A stretch of 64,000 bases of DNA from Owenia fusiformis (GCA_903813345.2 CAIIXF020000006.1:28281936-28345935); one strand, 5' to 3'. Shown: positions 12,606 to 26,300, counted from the stretch's first letter. A program made the numbers and translations. The notes: generated from the sequence alone by a model not told the origin.

Positions 12606-13285
12606 ATAAGGGTTGTTTAAAGATGCAACAGAGGAATTCAGAGTAGATCCCATATGAGCCTATACAGAATCCAGCATAGCATCTGTGAATAATGAAAAAT
12701 GTTATCTTTGGCATCGTAGTATCCAGAGTACAATAATTACCCAATTGGGTTTTATAAAAATATTATACATTTTCTATGGTACAACATCTTAAAATTGTTC
12801 ATAGCACGAAGATAATATAATTATATCTTCATTGCCAGAATTCAAGCTTAAAGAGGCACTGTTTTATCATCTAAAATCACTTTAACAAATATAAGTGAAA
12901 GATTGCAAGTTCACATATTACTGAAATAGAAAATGAACTTTTCATACCAGTCCTTATTTAAGGACTTTTTTTAGGTTTTAAATAATAAAATGACAGTTCA
13001 TTGGCAAGTAGATCAGGCAATCTATCTATGGACAGAGAAGGGAATTAACTTCACTTCATACATACTCTAAACATTAAAGCAGGTTTCAAAATTCCTCACA
13101 TATATTTTATAATCTATGCTTGGGCCGTCTTTTTGTATGTTCATGTCATTTTTCCAAGTTCTCTGATTCAGCAATTCTTGTCAACTTATCCACTCTGCTT
13201 GCTAACTTTGCTTCTAAGGTCATCATTTAACATACTAAACGAAAGTCCAGACCTGTAGTACGCCACCAAATTAGCTCAACGAACA

Positions 13286-16200
13286 CTATAAAATATCAGC
13301 TATCATTCCCATATCGTTCATGATCAGGAAGTCAAACAGAGTTCCGACTGTTGCGTCATGACGTATTGACCATGCCGTAAATAGCGGCTCAGCAGGGAGT
13401 TTATATTTCTGTGACCAAAGTTTTATATAATCATCAAAGTTCAAATATTCTGCCAGAGACCTCCAATCCTTCACTGAAAATAACAAGACACACGATGATA
13501 AATATCGCACTTTGAAGAGAAAAATAGTTCCCATGTAATTCACCTAACAAAGGAAGCTCAAAACTTAATCAAATCTTTGCACTTGTCTGTTGCATCAGAT
13601 TCATGTTGAAAGGATAAGCGGTTTTCCTGGACTTTTGATGACATGATTTACATGGCGTGCAGGCCTGCTATCAATTTAGATAGGTTTTACTATACAAGGT
13701 AGGTCGGTTGTAACATTAGTCAAGAATAAGATGCATATGAGCCGTGATATTTGAAAATTGAAATTTATCTGATTGACTAAGACAGGGAAATCTGTCAAAT
13801 TGAGGAACCCATATCCATAGCTACCCAAGCTACGACTCAATCAACTTATCTCTAAATGGAAAATATCAAGTATTGATAAAGTTAGAACAATAATTTCAAG
13901 ACTTTTTGGACAACCCTCATACTAAATAGCCTACTTACAGTCATCTCTTTCTACACTAAGGGCAAGTATTAGCCTGTGTCTCACAGAATGCTTCAGTTTT
14001 CCTAGGGGGGTTTCCCTATTGAGCTTAGGGCCTGTAATCACAAACACAGTTTCATGTTTTATCCAATGTCTAATAAAACATTAATTTTCTACATGGTACA
14101 GTAAACCTGTCTAAGTGGAACACCTTTGGTACCTTTAAAAAGTGTTCCACTTGGGTGGTATTCCACTTAAACAGGTTCATTTAAAAGTCAGTTGGCCTTG
14201 GGACTCTAAAAAGTGTTCCACTAACAGAGGTGTTCCACTTCACAAGTTTCACTGTATGTCAAATACCTTCATATCTCCATATTATCAAGCACATATAACT
14301 CTAGGCTTTTTTGAAAATCTGCAAAACTGATTAGCTATAGCTATACAGGAGTTCAACAGATCAATGAAACTTACCATTTAATTCTCTCACTGCCCTTGCT
14401 ATGTCTGGTCTGTGAATTACCCCGTCAAATATTTGCACATCTCCCCTAAGATTGCCCTTCCGCTGTACCGCCTGAACCACTGATGTCACATCCTTGCATC
14501 TATCTGCCTGGAATCCAAAATACTCATATATATAACATTAAATGAATACATCCCCATTTGGAATTTTTCAGCAATCATTTAGAACTAAGTTTGGATCAAA
14601 CTTTTCTTCCAATTTAGTTCTGAATAATGCTAGATCTCTCTTGTGAATCATGTATTGCACAAATTATTAATATATATTAAATAATCACTCCAAATGATAC
14701 ACCAGTTATTCATAGTGTATAGGGCTTATACTGAATCTCCCTTTTCATAGAGTGAAATTATAAAGCAACATTTTGAAGAGACCTAAAAACAACAACATTC
14801 TTCCATTAAGGTGGCAATTTGAGAACACAATTTTTTTTAGTGTACTGTACATGGTGATTATTTTCATTTAAAAGAGGTTAATTGGGGGAAAAAGACCCTT
14901 GATGGAATCAAATATAATTAGTAAAATATAAAAATGAGATGATGAAACAAATAATATTTACTTAATAGGTAATATACGGTACCTATGATATATTTAATTT
15001 ATTGCAAAGAATACAAAATTGATACTCAAAATGATGATTTTTAGTACTAAATTGGTACTACATTAATGACAAATGTTTCCACCAACTTACTTCTAAATAG
15101 ACTTAAGACTGCCCTCCACCCGAATCACCCCACCAGAAAAAGAAGAATGGAAAGAACTAGTAAACTAACCTTATGGATATAACTGTCTTGAAGATTAAGG
15201 CGGTCAAAGAGTATTGCACACTGTCCATCTGAGAGATTGGGAAGATTGGCAAACTTGCGTTCTGTGGCGGGGTCAAAGCATTGAGTATTTCCATTTACTT
15301 GAAGGCTAAGCAGTGAAAAATCTTCGCTCTCTGAAACAAACATTCAATGAAAGAGATCATAAAAAACAGTGAGCTTTACATTTTTAGAGAAAGTCAACAA
15401 TCTGTTTTTGAGAGAGATGGATTATATAGAAATTTTCATGCACATCAAAATTAGCAGTACAGATTTCAGTCTCGTTATGGTCTTTAAAATTTTGTAGAAT
15501 TTTTATGCATTGAATGGTGAGTTTTAGAAGCTTATATTTCTTTTAAAATATTCAAATATATTCGATTAATCCCAGTCCCACCACTTTGGGCCAGTCCCAT
15601 CAATGCTACCGACTAAGCTATAAAGGCTTAATCCACTATAGCTGGGCTGTAGAAGCAACTTGCTATACAGGGTCATTACACTAATAAGCACAACAGTATT
15701 TTAAAAACATGTTTTTTTAGTAATTCATGGTACAAGAATAAATAGGGAAGGTTTTTTATGTTTGTCTTACCAGTAGGTTCCCTTAGAGAGCTAGGTATTG
15801 TGCTATTATATGACGTGAGTGTGTCAGGCTCCGATGATGTCTCCGTCACCTCACGGATCACCATCTCTTCTCCAAAGTTGTTACTCACTGGAGACTCACA
15901 TCTGTCACTACTCACTTCTGGGGCTAAAATAGAGAAATTCAATGAATAAACAAATATAATTTCTTGTTTAGGTTGACATCATACTCCCCAAATACACATC
16001 ATGGACAGAATCTGAATAAATACACATCATGGACAGAATCTGAATAAATACACATCAAGGACAGAATCTGAATAAATACACATCATGGACAGAATGTGAA
16101 TAAATACAAATCATGGACAGATTCTGAATAAATACACACCAGGGACAGAATCTGAATAAATACTCATCATGGACAGAATCTGAATAAATACACATCATGG

Positions 16201-19200
16201 ACAGAATCTGAAGAAATACATATCATGGACAGAATCTGAATAAATACACATCATGGACAGAATCTGAAGAAATACACATCATGTACAGAATCTGAATAAA
16301 TACTCATCATGGACAGAATCTGAATAAATACATATCATGGACAGAATCTGAATAAATACACATCATGCAAAGAATCTGAATAAATACACATCATGGACAG
16401 AATATGAATAAATACACATCATGGACAGAATCTGAAGAAATACACACCATGGACAGAATCTGAAGAAATACACATCATGGACAGAATCTGAATAAATACA
16501 CATCATGGACAGAATCTGAATAAATACACATCATGGACAGAAGCTGAATAAATATACATCATGGACAGAATCTGAATAAATACACATCATGGACAGAATC
16601 TGAATAAATACTCATCATGGACAGAATCTGAAGAAATACACACCATGGACAGAATCTGAAGAAATACACATCATGGCCAGAATCTGAATAAATACTCATC
16701 ATGGACAGAATCTGAAGAAATACACATCATGGACAGAATCTGAATAAATACTCATCATGGACAGAATCTGAAGAAATACACACCATGGACAGAATCTGAA
16801 GAAATACACATCATGGACAGAATCTGAATAAATATACATCATGGACAGTGATCAACCTGTATTTGCCTAAATATCACACTGAACACAGAGACTATATTAA
16901 TCGGCTATTATTGTTCCCAGGGTGAAGAAATCGACCCACTAGGTTCAGGTTGCTCTCAGGGTAGGGTCAATTTTAGTTTTCCAAAATTCTCAACTCTTGC
17001 TGTGTGGACTGTGGGATCTCACTGCACAAAGCTTTGAATAATGCAGAAGATGTAGGCATTCTACTTGACACGTACGTCTGTCCGTCCGGAAGATAACTCA
17101 AATACTAGTAGACAGATTTTCTTCATATTTAGTGGAAAGATGTATATTGGTGAATAGTTTTACGCAAATCAATGAATAAACAAATATAATTTCTTGTTCA
17201 GGTTGACATCATACTCCCTAAATACACATCATGGACAGAATCTGAATAAATACACCTCATGGACAGAAGCTGAATAAACGTCTTTCTGATGTGTATGTAT
17301 CCTGTTTAATATATAATATGTTTGTTTTTACTAGTTTGTTCTTCAAACTTCAGTCAAATTATATATGAACTCTTTTTTTCTCTGAACAGGAACAATTCTA
17401 AATATACATTTCAAACCACATCCAACTTCTGAATAGAATTACTTTTCAAAGAAAAAGAAAGTGTTTATATCATTAAAAACTGGAACAAGGACAAATTAAT
17501 AAACCACCGCCCCGTAGCCAGGATTTGTTAAAAATTTCCAGGGGGGGTTCACATTTGACAATTTTGAGAAGTGCTCAAAAGGTGAAAAACTGCATGATTT
17601 TGAGAGAATATTTGGCCAGGGGGGGGGGGTTGCCCGAACCCTGCGAACCCCCCTGGCTACGGGCCTGAACCAAAATACTTTATTGCAAATGTAATACTAG
17701 GGCATCAGAGAGATGTCTTAAACATCATCATCCTAACACTTCTTGAGTTATTTCCTATCAACATGACAAGACAAAATGACCTTGAATTATGTCATATTAA
17801 TAGATCTTGATGATGACCTCATCTACAATAGCTTAAATACTTTACTGTCATCACTGTGACATCATAGCCATCCAAATATCAATACTTCTAAATGACCTTC
17901 CTAATACAAAGGAGTGCTATATGATAAAGAATTATTAGCAATTTTGGTAAATATCACCAAAGTATGTAACTGAGCTGAACTTATGTCAATAATTGGACAG
18001 TTGTAAGCATTATCTTGTATTCCTACATTGAATATCACGAAATTATGAATTTATCATGTACTCAGTATTTTGTTTACCACCAGTGAGTGTGAGTAAATAC
18101 TTTTGAGTATGCAGTACATGTATATCCATATCCCGGGGGGTTCACTGTATATAAACCTTGACGGGGATCCTCGGCGCACATGGGGTACCTTTTTGGACAT
18201 TTGGTATGGCAATGGACCCACATTTTAGGATGTGGTATGGGAATGCCCCCTCATTAAACTTTTGAGGGATGGAAATGGTCAGATTTTTCAACTTTCTGGT
18301 ATGAGAATGGTCATGGAAAATAAGTTATCTCACAATTATGGTATGGAATTGGTCTAGTAGTTACACATGTTCGTTCGTTTTCCTCAAAGATCGCCTTCTA
18401 GGGACCTTCTTCAGTTTAAATAAATAGCTTTTTTCCCAGGAAATATTCTACTTTGGACCAGTCATGGCATTGCTATGGCATTGGTCCTATATTTTGACAT
18501 TTGGTATGGCATTGGTTTCATATTTGGGCATTTGGGATGGCTTAATGGGCACTATATCGGTTGGTATGGGAACACATTCAAATTTGACATTTTGGTATGG
18601 GAATATATTGATATCTGAGGGTTCAGCCTAGGACCCCTGCCAAATTTTGTACACAGTGAACCCCCCGAGATCCATATATACCAGTATTACATACCTAGCG
18701 AAGCATTTGTATGGAAGTCAATGGGAAAGTTAGCGAGCTATATCCACCGATATTGCCCGATTACCCCGATATAGCCCGCTTACCTCGTTTTGATATTAGA
18801 TTTCTTTAATAACCATGATAATATCATGACGTCACGTCATTGATACAAAGTAACCATGGGAACAAAGGCATGTAATACATCAGTTATGTCACTATGACGT
18901 GAAATATGCCTTCGTTCTTGCCCAAATATAGAGCCTCCCAAGGTCGGCCTATATTGGGAGAACTCAGGCATATTTCACGTCATAGTGACATAACCTCTAA
19001 ATATTTTATTTACATATGCAATCATGGAAAACAGACCCATGAACCCTTCATTATGTGATACCTGGGTTCATATTTTCACTCATATACATGTATACAGTAG
19101 AAGTACACTCCAGAACCTTTTGTGCTATTTGTGGACCACTCAGAAAAACAATGATGATTGAACCATAAGCCACTGCATCAGAGGAAACCCTAATTTACCA

Positions 19201-19968
19201 CTAAGCTACACAGGTGAACTCAACCAAACTTTGCGTTGCCTATAGGAGTATTGAATTTGTATTTATGTTCTAGGCCCTACTATAGGGGGCTATACCTTGC
19301 TTAAATTATCTTATCTTTTAAACCTTTCTTCTTTTCACGAACTGACAAACTTTATTTCATGTTTACCTGATTCCATTGTGATCCTCCATTGAATATTCCT
19401 TGTTACCATGGCAATCCTCATGTCAAATGATAATTAATAAATGCAGTTTGTCTTGAAAATGAAGAAGTGTTCAGCTAGCTTAGAACCTACATGTACGTGT
19501 ACTGTACATGTAAGTGATCATAGTAATCCAACTACTTTACAAAATGCGAAACTGAACAAGGCAGATATTTATTCAGTTTGATGAATCATCTTTATTGTAG
19601 TTTATTACATTTAAAAAGTCTTAACTGATTTTCTACATAGAATAGCTTCCTCAAATTGCTTCCTCAATGTTTATCATGAATGTCAAATTGTCCTTCCTCA
19701 TCCAGTCATGGGGTCTAGTATTCTGCTGCTCTGTGCATCTTCTGATTGAAACAAAGGCAGTTTGAGTAAAAGCTGTAACGTGAGACGTGTTTATTCCATA
19801 AAACCAATTGCAATGAATAAGAACGACAAGAGACCAGACACTTTACCACGATGACTCACATTTACAATCATGGCCTGTGGCCAGAATAAAATTTTGAAAA
19901 TATGTGAAGTTCTACTTACATTTTCTCGGGAGATTAACGCCTAAAACTTCTTCGGAATTGCCAGCCAT
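13286..19968 (-). CDS. Death-domain protein, MyD88/IRAK-like, 5 exons
   Basis: Exons (minus): 19968-19920, 15923-15771, 15330-15170, 14507-14375, 13473-13286; 684 nt, 227 aa, phase-consistent. Residues 1-70 are Ser/Thr/Glu-rich and look disordered. Residues about 70-165 form an unrecognised region (ATERKFANLPNLSDGQC; DVTSVVQAVQRKGN). Residues 166-227 read DWRSLAEYLNFDDYIKLW ... LFTAWSIRHDATVGTLFDFL and end the protein. This matches the second half of a death domain: MyD88 has DWTALAEEMDF ... [20 protein letters not shown], and IRAK4 has a similar TVGDLVDLL helix. No TIR or kinase domain is encoded, so the protein would be a lone adaptor or regulator. It shares a promoter region with the EF-hand/NDT gene. 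The family call is by motif memory; the split of the death domain from its first helix is uncertain. Confidence 0.75.
14099..14254. mobile_element. Tc1/mariner-type MITE, 156 bp
   Basis: Begins CAGTAAACCTGTCTAAGTGG and ends with the imperfect complement CCACTTCACAAGTTTCACTG, flanked by TA on both sides (14097-14098, 14255-14256). AAGTGTTCCACTT repeats inside. It lies in the last-but-one intron of the death-domain gene. A related piece lies near 52925-53007. Confidence 0.8.
15985..16850 (-). repeat. 28-bp minisatellite in intron 1 of the death-domain gene, about 31 units
   Basis: Plus-strand unit: TACACATCATGGACAGAATC then TGAATAAA, with variants (AGAAATAC, CTCATC, CACACC). On the transcribed strand the unit reads TGTATTTATTCAG-ATTCTG, a fair 3' splice-site-like string. 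The array lies about 60 bp upstream of the true exon-2 acceptor. Two stray units and a copy of the array's flank reappear at 17167-17275. Confidence 0.9.
17167..17275 (-). repeat. Duplicated edge of the 28-bp array
   Basis: Repeats the sequence between exon 2 and the array (CAATGAATAAACAAATATAA and the following TTTCTTGTTCAGGTTGACAT), then gives two units of the 28-bp repeat. A duplication covered both unique intron sequence and array. Confidence 0.8.
17505..17668. mobile_element. MITE with AGGCCCGTAGCCAGG-type ends, copy 1
   Basis: Begins CCCCGTAGCCAGGATTT and ends CCCCCTGGCTACGGGCCTG, an inverted pair, with AAAACTGCATGATTTTGA inside. Related copies: 21363-21570, 30862-31040 and, degraded, 41590-41735 and 53085-53350. 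Confidence 0.8.
18120..18680. mobile_element. MITE with TATCCCGGGGGGTTCACTG-type ends
   Basis: The left end around 18125-18150 (GGGGGGTTCACTGTATA) is the complement of the right end around 18648-18678 (CACAGTGAACCCCCC). The interior is a run of degenerate repeats of GGTATGGCATTGG and GGTATGGGAATG. No ORF. Confidence 0.75.
18690..18990 (+). repeat. Left member of an inverted repeat flanking the divergent promoter
   Basis: Contains CCTAGCGAAGCATTTGTATG, CACTATGACGTGAAATATGC and GCCTCCCAAGGTCGGCC. All reappear, complemented, in 20675-20850. It also has a local hairpin: GCATATTTCACGTCATAGTG recurs inverted at about 18965-18990. Confidence 0.75.
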
Positions 19969-20322
19969 GTAGCTCAGACTTTCATCTAGACGACTCCAAA
20001 AATATAATTGAAAATACCGAAGATGTTATACCGAAAGCTTAGTTTGATATAACTGCATTTTCGAACAGAATTTCTAAAATGTAAACATGACTCATGAACT
20101 GAGCTCTGTAATATTTTCGTATTTTATTATTGTCTATAAACAAAACGATTTTCCTCCAAATGTCAACTTTGACATTTATAGAATATATGAATATAATTCG
20201 AACGAATGAAATAAGTGTGCTTTGCTAATATATACTGGGTTTCGTTTCGTGATTTGTACTAATGAGTGATTCAAATTTGCTAGCTCTGTCTTTTAAAGAT
20301 GCCCGGATATTAAAATCTTGAA
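19969..20322. promoter_or_regulatory. Putative bidirectional promoter region of the death-domain and EF-hand/NDT genes
   Basis: Only 354 bp separate the two start codons (minus at 19968, plus at 20323). Such a head-to-head layout usually means a shared promoter. No TATA box at a sensible distance and no GC-rich island were seen. Transcription starts are not known, so this is inference from layout. Confidence 0.5.
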
Positions 20323-23300
20323 ATGGAAAATATTTCCTCACAAAATGTCCAGTTTTCAGATTCTTCAGTGTCGAATATAGCAAGACCAAGTACTTCGTAT
20401 GATGCGGATTCTATCAACGAACAAAATGTGTAAGTTTTATTAAATAATATTCCTTTTTTATACTGAGAAAAGTGTTTTCCACTTTTTTCTAAAATGACAG
20501 GGTCATTTCAGGATTTCAATTTGACATTTCATTTCATAATTTTAAGTCACCTCTGGCTCTGTCAATATTTACAGATACAAGCACAATGAGTTTTATAGTT
20601 TACTTCAAAGAATTGAATTGTCATGATATTTTTAGAGGTTTTGTCACCATTACAAGAAATCTTCTAGAACAAGTTCTCTCAATATAGGCCAACCTTGGGA
20701 GGTTCTATTTTTGGGCAACAACGTAGGTATATTTTACGTCATAGTGACGTCACATGACATATGTATTACGTACCTTTATTCCAATTGGTACTTTGTGTCA
20801 ATGATGCTAACTTCCTGATTGACTTCCATACAAATGCTTCGCTAGGTAACTAGAAACTACAGTTGGGGACAAAAATAAATGACAGGTCGATTTTCGATCA
20901 CCATTTCCTAATTATGGTGGTCTGAAAGCCCATAATTTCCAATATTGTCTAGATACATATCCCTTAAAATTTGTATATTTTACATTTTGTATAATCTCAT
21001 CCACTGATTCATGGCCTCTTGTAAATTCTCTTATTTTTAACATGGGGAATCCTCACTTCAGCAAATCCACCTGTCATTTGTTTATGTCCCCAACTGTAGA
21101 TACAGCATCTCAAAGTGTTTCCTGGAGTCATTGGGAAATTTTCATATCACTTTTTTATATCAAAGCACATATTATTTATCCCCTACCTGTATTCAAGATG
21201 GTGGAAGGGGAACCCCCTGCAGCACCAGAACCAGATGTACCAACCAATAGATGGAGGAATTTTGACGGTTGAAATAAGTTAGTTTTCTTGTTCTCATACG
21301 ACTGGGGATAACTTCATTAAAATAAACTGAGTATTAGAATACTTTTTACACATTTGAATCCCCCAGGCCCGTAGCCAGGGGGGGGGGTTCTGGGGGTTCA
21401 GGCGAACCACTTTACCATATCTCCTACCTCAGACCCGTAGCCCCCCCCCCCCCCCCGTGGCCAAAATTTCTTTCAAAATCATGCAGTTTTTCACCATTCT
21501 AACTATTTTTGTGTGATTTTTGGCCAAACCAAACCCCCTTAGAATTTTTGGGAAAAGTGAACCCCCCTTGAAAAAGCTCTTGTGATAATGTATCATATGA
21601 AATCCCATTTTCGATCAAAGTGGGTCGTGAATTGCCACAATATAGCGTCTTCGATTTGTCAGTGACAACGGAATCTGAATTTGAGTAATTTAGAAAGACA
21701 ACAGCATATGGTAATTACAGTGTCCGTTGTCTCATATCTCATTTTGATCAGTTAAATCAAAGACTTTATTTCGATGGTAGAACATTATTAACTGTACAAT
21801 GAGTATTAAGATACTTTGATTGATTGTTGTTCCAAAGGAATTTGGTCTAGGTGCTCTATTAAGCATACAGGTCATGAAAATCTAATTGTAGCCACAGTTA
21901 TGTCCGCCATTTGTGACTTTACCATTGTCAGGCTATTCTGGGGTGACTTTAAACCCAATATAATAAATATACTGTATAACATGTATTAAATCCGGGTGCT
22001 TTATTTTCCGAATTGGATTAAAATTGTTATTGCCGAATAAAAGTTTGCCAACCTGACACCCCTAAATGTAAAGCCAAATAAAATATTGCTAAGCTGACAC
22101 CCATAATATAATTTTGATTTACAACTGAATTTTAATCACCTCCATTTGATTGACTCAGAAAACCTGACATCCCTAATGGTTAAGATTATGAGTGACAATT
22201 TGAGTGATTTATTAACATAATACCCGCATTCGATAGACTCAGGAAAATTAATACCAGGATTAAAAACTTTTAATATCGGGATTAAAAACATTTAATATTG
22301 GAATTTCCAAAGCACTTGGACACAATAAGATCTTCTGACATTTTAACTTTTTAACATTACAATCCTTTTAATAAAATTTTTATAGATTTTACTTCATGCA
22401 TTTTAACTGCAACATTTTTATTATTAACTTTTTATTGTAATTTTATGCTGGGGAATAAAGCTTCGATTTTATCGTATTTTATTTATGATTTCTGTTCAAG
22501 TATAGTAAGTTGATACTCGTTAGAAAATTACCCTATTACAGTAAGTTGACACACGTTAGACAACTACCATATTATCGCCCACTAAGATCGATCTTCAATT
22601 ACTTTATTATATTTCAGAATTTTATGTTGCCGTTTCTGTTTTACATTTGGCAACTTTATATCCACAGCAATATTTCATGTTATACAGTATCCATTATCTT
22701 GTACAGTATGTCAAACTTGTATATTTGTTCAAATCACTTTGCTTTCAGAGTCTATGGCAATCTATTCCAGCGTCATTTTGACAGCGAAAATGGTGTTATT
22801 TCTGCTGATAAGGTTCGTCTGGCGCTGTATGAGATTGGTCTCTACCCATCAAGAGCACAGGGTGAGTACAATAATATGGCATAATTAATTTCTCTTCTTA
22901 AAGCATGAACAGTCTCCCCTGGTCAAGATTCTAATTTTACACATGCCATCTGAAAATCTTCTAGAATTCAAGAATATGATTTTAGGTATGTCTTCTAAAA
23001 AAATGTCCAAAAATTCAAGATTCCGATTTTACCAATGGCTTTTGAAAAATGTCTAAAATTCAAGTTTCTAATTTACCCTCCCCATCTGAAAATGTCCAAA
23101 ATTCAAGATTCTGATTTTACCAATGGCTTTTGAAAAATGTTCAAAATTCTAGATTCTAATTTTACCAATGGTTTATAAAATTGTCTGAAATTCAAGAGTC
23201 TAATTTTACCTATGTCTTACAATTATACATTTGTTCATTTGTTTTAACAGTTGAGGAGATGCTCCAATCAGCTGCCAAATATGGTCACCATGACGACAGC

Positions 23301-26300
23301 TTCCTGACTCAGGCAGAGTTCACTTTTATGGCATCTGAACTCAATGGTCTCTATAGTAAATGGTTAGTAATTTTTTTTAAATCTTCAACTTAATTCATTG
23401 CAGATATATTTTTAGAACATTTTATCTGGATTGCATTACTCGCATCCTCATTTTTTGGCAACTAAAGACAATATTTTTAAATGTTGATCACAGGTAAATA
23501 TTCATATCAACATTGATGAAGAAGTTTTTGTCTGATAATGTATTTGAAACGTAAATGTTATCTTTCCATTGCTTTTAGCCTTGGTCCACCTGTAGCACAG
23601 TGTAAAGTGACAAGTGACAATGACCTCATTCAAAATCGCTACAAGAGAAGCATGTCGGGGATTATCAAAGAACCCTTCCAAGGTATGCACATTATATTCT
23701 TAAACTATGATTTATACAAGATTTAAAATATCCGTTGTACAGGGTGGTTAAAAAATGGCAACCCTAATTTTTCCTCATATCTCTGTCATTTGAGGAAATT
23801 GCTCCCTGATTTTTGACACATTTGTACATCGTTTAATTTCCTACCAGCCCACCATATTTCATGATGATCAGACTGATAGTCACAATATCACAGCATCTTA
23901 AACAACATACCCCAGATGCTCACTTTAGGGCTGTCTGAACTGGTCTGGTATTTGGATGAACTCTTATTTCAAACTTGATAATCTGGTAATCTCTAACAAG
24001 TATGTTTTCTTAGGGAGCCAAGCACTTGATGAAGTAGTGGAGAGGCACATTCACACAGTCAGATGCCCAGTTTAGTGTATGCTAGGCACATAGGGATAGG
24101 GTCCTTTACCTTACCTTTGTCCTTTGAAGATGCCTGCAAAAATGCAATAACTGTCAACATCAAATGCTATATTGTGATTCTCAGGAAGTTCTGGGAGGGG
24201 GGGGGGCTTTAGGTAAACTCATGGGGATTGATAAGTAGCAGCAGTTTTTCTAACACAACAGAGCCATGCCCCATACAGCCAATGATGCACTAGAATCGTT
24301 TTGGCACAACTTCAATGACCACATTATCAGCAGGATGACAGATAATGAATACGCGCCCCATAGCCCAGATATAGCCCCATTTAACTTTTACCAGTGGAAT
24401 ATAGAGTATACAAAATTATAGGAACTTGTTAAAAAACTACAGCAATTTTACTGTTGTCGATGTTGCTATAAGTTTACAATTTGTTTTTTATTCGCTGCCA
24501 TTAGAGGAGCCATCCCAGAGATGTAATATCAACTGGGATGAGTTGTCATTGGACTCAGATTGTACCTTAGACCCCAATGTGAATAGTATGATACCCCTCT
24601 GTAAGGCTAGCGTTATTAAATTTCATGTTAAGCATTATTTTAGTAAAATAAGGGATTAAGGTTTTATGTCTTCGCCAAGGAGCACCAACATATTGTTCTA
24701 GCCACTATTTTTTCTGTCACCACCAAAAAGTGGTGACATATTCTATTGTCTCCGTTTTCTGGGAACGGCGATCAGCGGTTGGCGGTTGCCATTTGGCATT
24801 AGCAGTCAGCATTCAGTCTCTGTAACATATGGTTACATTGTTGCAACAACTTACCAGGTGCCAAAATATTTTATGTGATTGGCTTGGCTGTTTCATGTTC
24901 AAAGCGTGGCTTAGTATGGAATAGTTTGAGAATGAATAAGATATGTTAATATTACAATTAAACATATCACACGGAGTGGAATTATGATATGGCTTAAGAT
25001 AGACAAATTGGGATATGCTTAACATATATTTTGTATACTGTGGCCTAAAATGATCTCATATCCAATCATATATCATTTAATGTAGTGAATTGGTGGAAAA
25101 AGATGAATTAACACACACATTGATATATTTGCATGGTAAATACTGAAGCATTGGATATATCTGTATGTATATGTAATGGCCAGAATAAAATCTGAGGTCA
25201 TATATTGCACCATAAATCATAAAATCTTTGTTATGATTCTAAAAATATAATATGATAAACAGACAAGAAACAACTATTTGCATTTATAAGTTTTAGTGGT
25301 CATGCATACTCCAATATAGACCAGTAAATCAATTATTCTAGCTTTTGCGATGTCACATATCATATTGGAATCACATTTTAAACAATTTAAAACTGTGATC
25401 ATTTTAAAACAGCCTAAAATGACTGAAAAAAAGTAGAAAAAAAAACCTTCACATATTGTTTCAGTTTTCCTTGGGGGGTCCTGTAACCCGACCACGTGGC
25501 GTAGAGACGATGCAATACCCTACCTCAAACAACATGGAGTCACGTATTATAATCCGGTAAGTCAACATGTGAATTTCACCTTATAAAATGTAGGGAGATT
25601 CCAAAAATATAGAATTTCAAAACTAAGTCAACGGGGGGATCTCAGGGGTTTCACTAGAATTTCTCACACAGGCTAAATAAATGGAATTCTTGAATTTAAC
25701 ATGGAAAGTTCAAAAGTCCCTAAAGAAAATAGGCAATTTTGTGTTTACTTACAAGCAACCGGTGAAAATAGCCTGTTGCCTGCTGCTAATGAAACCCCTG
25801 GGATCTGGTCTCATTGATATTTTGATGCCCTCTTTGATTTGATTCTCACAAATAGTCTAACATTTTATAATTTCAAGTTTTTCTTTGGGGTTTATTAATT
25901 TTAAATGATCCAGTATGTCAGATTATAGACTTCTTACTTGTGATTTTATGTCATACAGAAAAATATAAGAAAAACTCTCAATGTGTTAAACTAATAAAAA
26001 CTTACCAACCTTCAATTCTTTAACAGAAGCCCATACTTTGACCAATATTTTGTACATTTATGTTTTCTATATGCTTTATTTCAGCAAGTTGAAAAGTGGC
26101 ATCCGGCTCTGATAGAAATAGAAGATCAAGCGAAACTTCAGGCGCATCTCCTCTTCTTTGTCATAGACAACAAGACTCGGTCCACTGTGTCTATGTTAGA
26201 AGCTGCATATTTAGCAGGTATGTACATATTGTGTCTATGTTAGAAGCTGCATATTTAGCAGGTATGTACATATTGTGTCTATGTTAGAAGCTGCATATTA

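Larger units (their letters stand above)
11561..13285. other. Intergenic region between convergent PSMD5 and death-domain genes
   Basis: This holds the PSMD5 3' UTR, with AATAAA at 11591-11596 and again at 11751-11756, and a MITE at about 12405-12605. Long minus-strand reading frames here run through the MITE and have no family resemblance. The 3' UTR of the minus-strand death-domain gene presumably occupies 12.7-13.3 kb. I did not find a clear polyadenylation signal for it. Confidence 0.55.

Noticed and set aside
12105-12744. Minus-strand frames of 182 and 109 aa
   Set aside because: They run through a MITE and low-complexity sequence, with no family resemblance.
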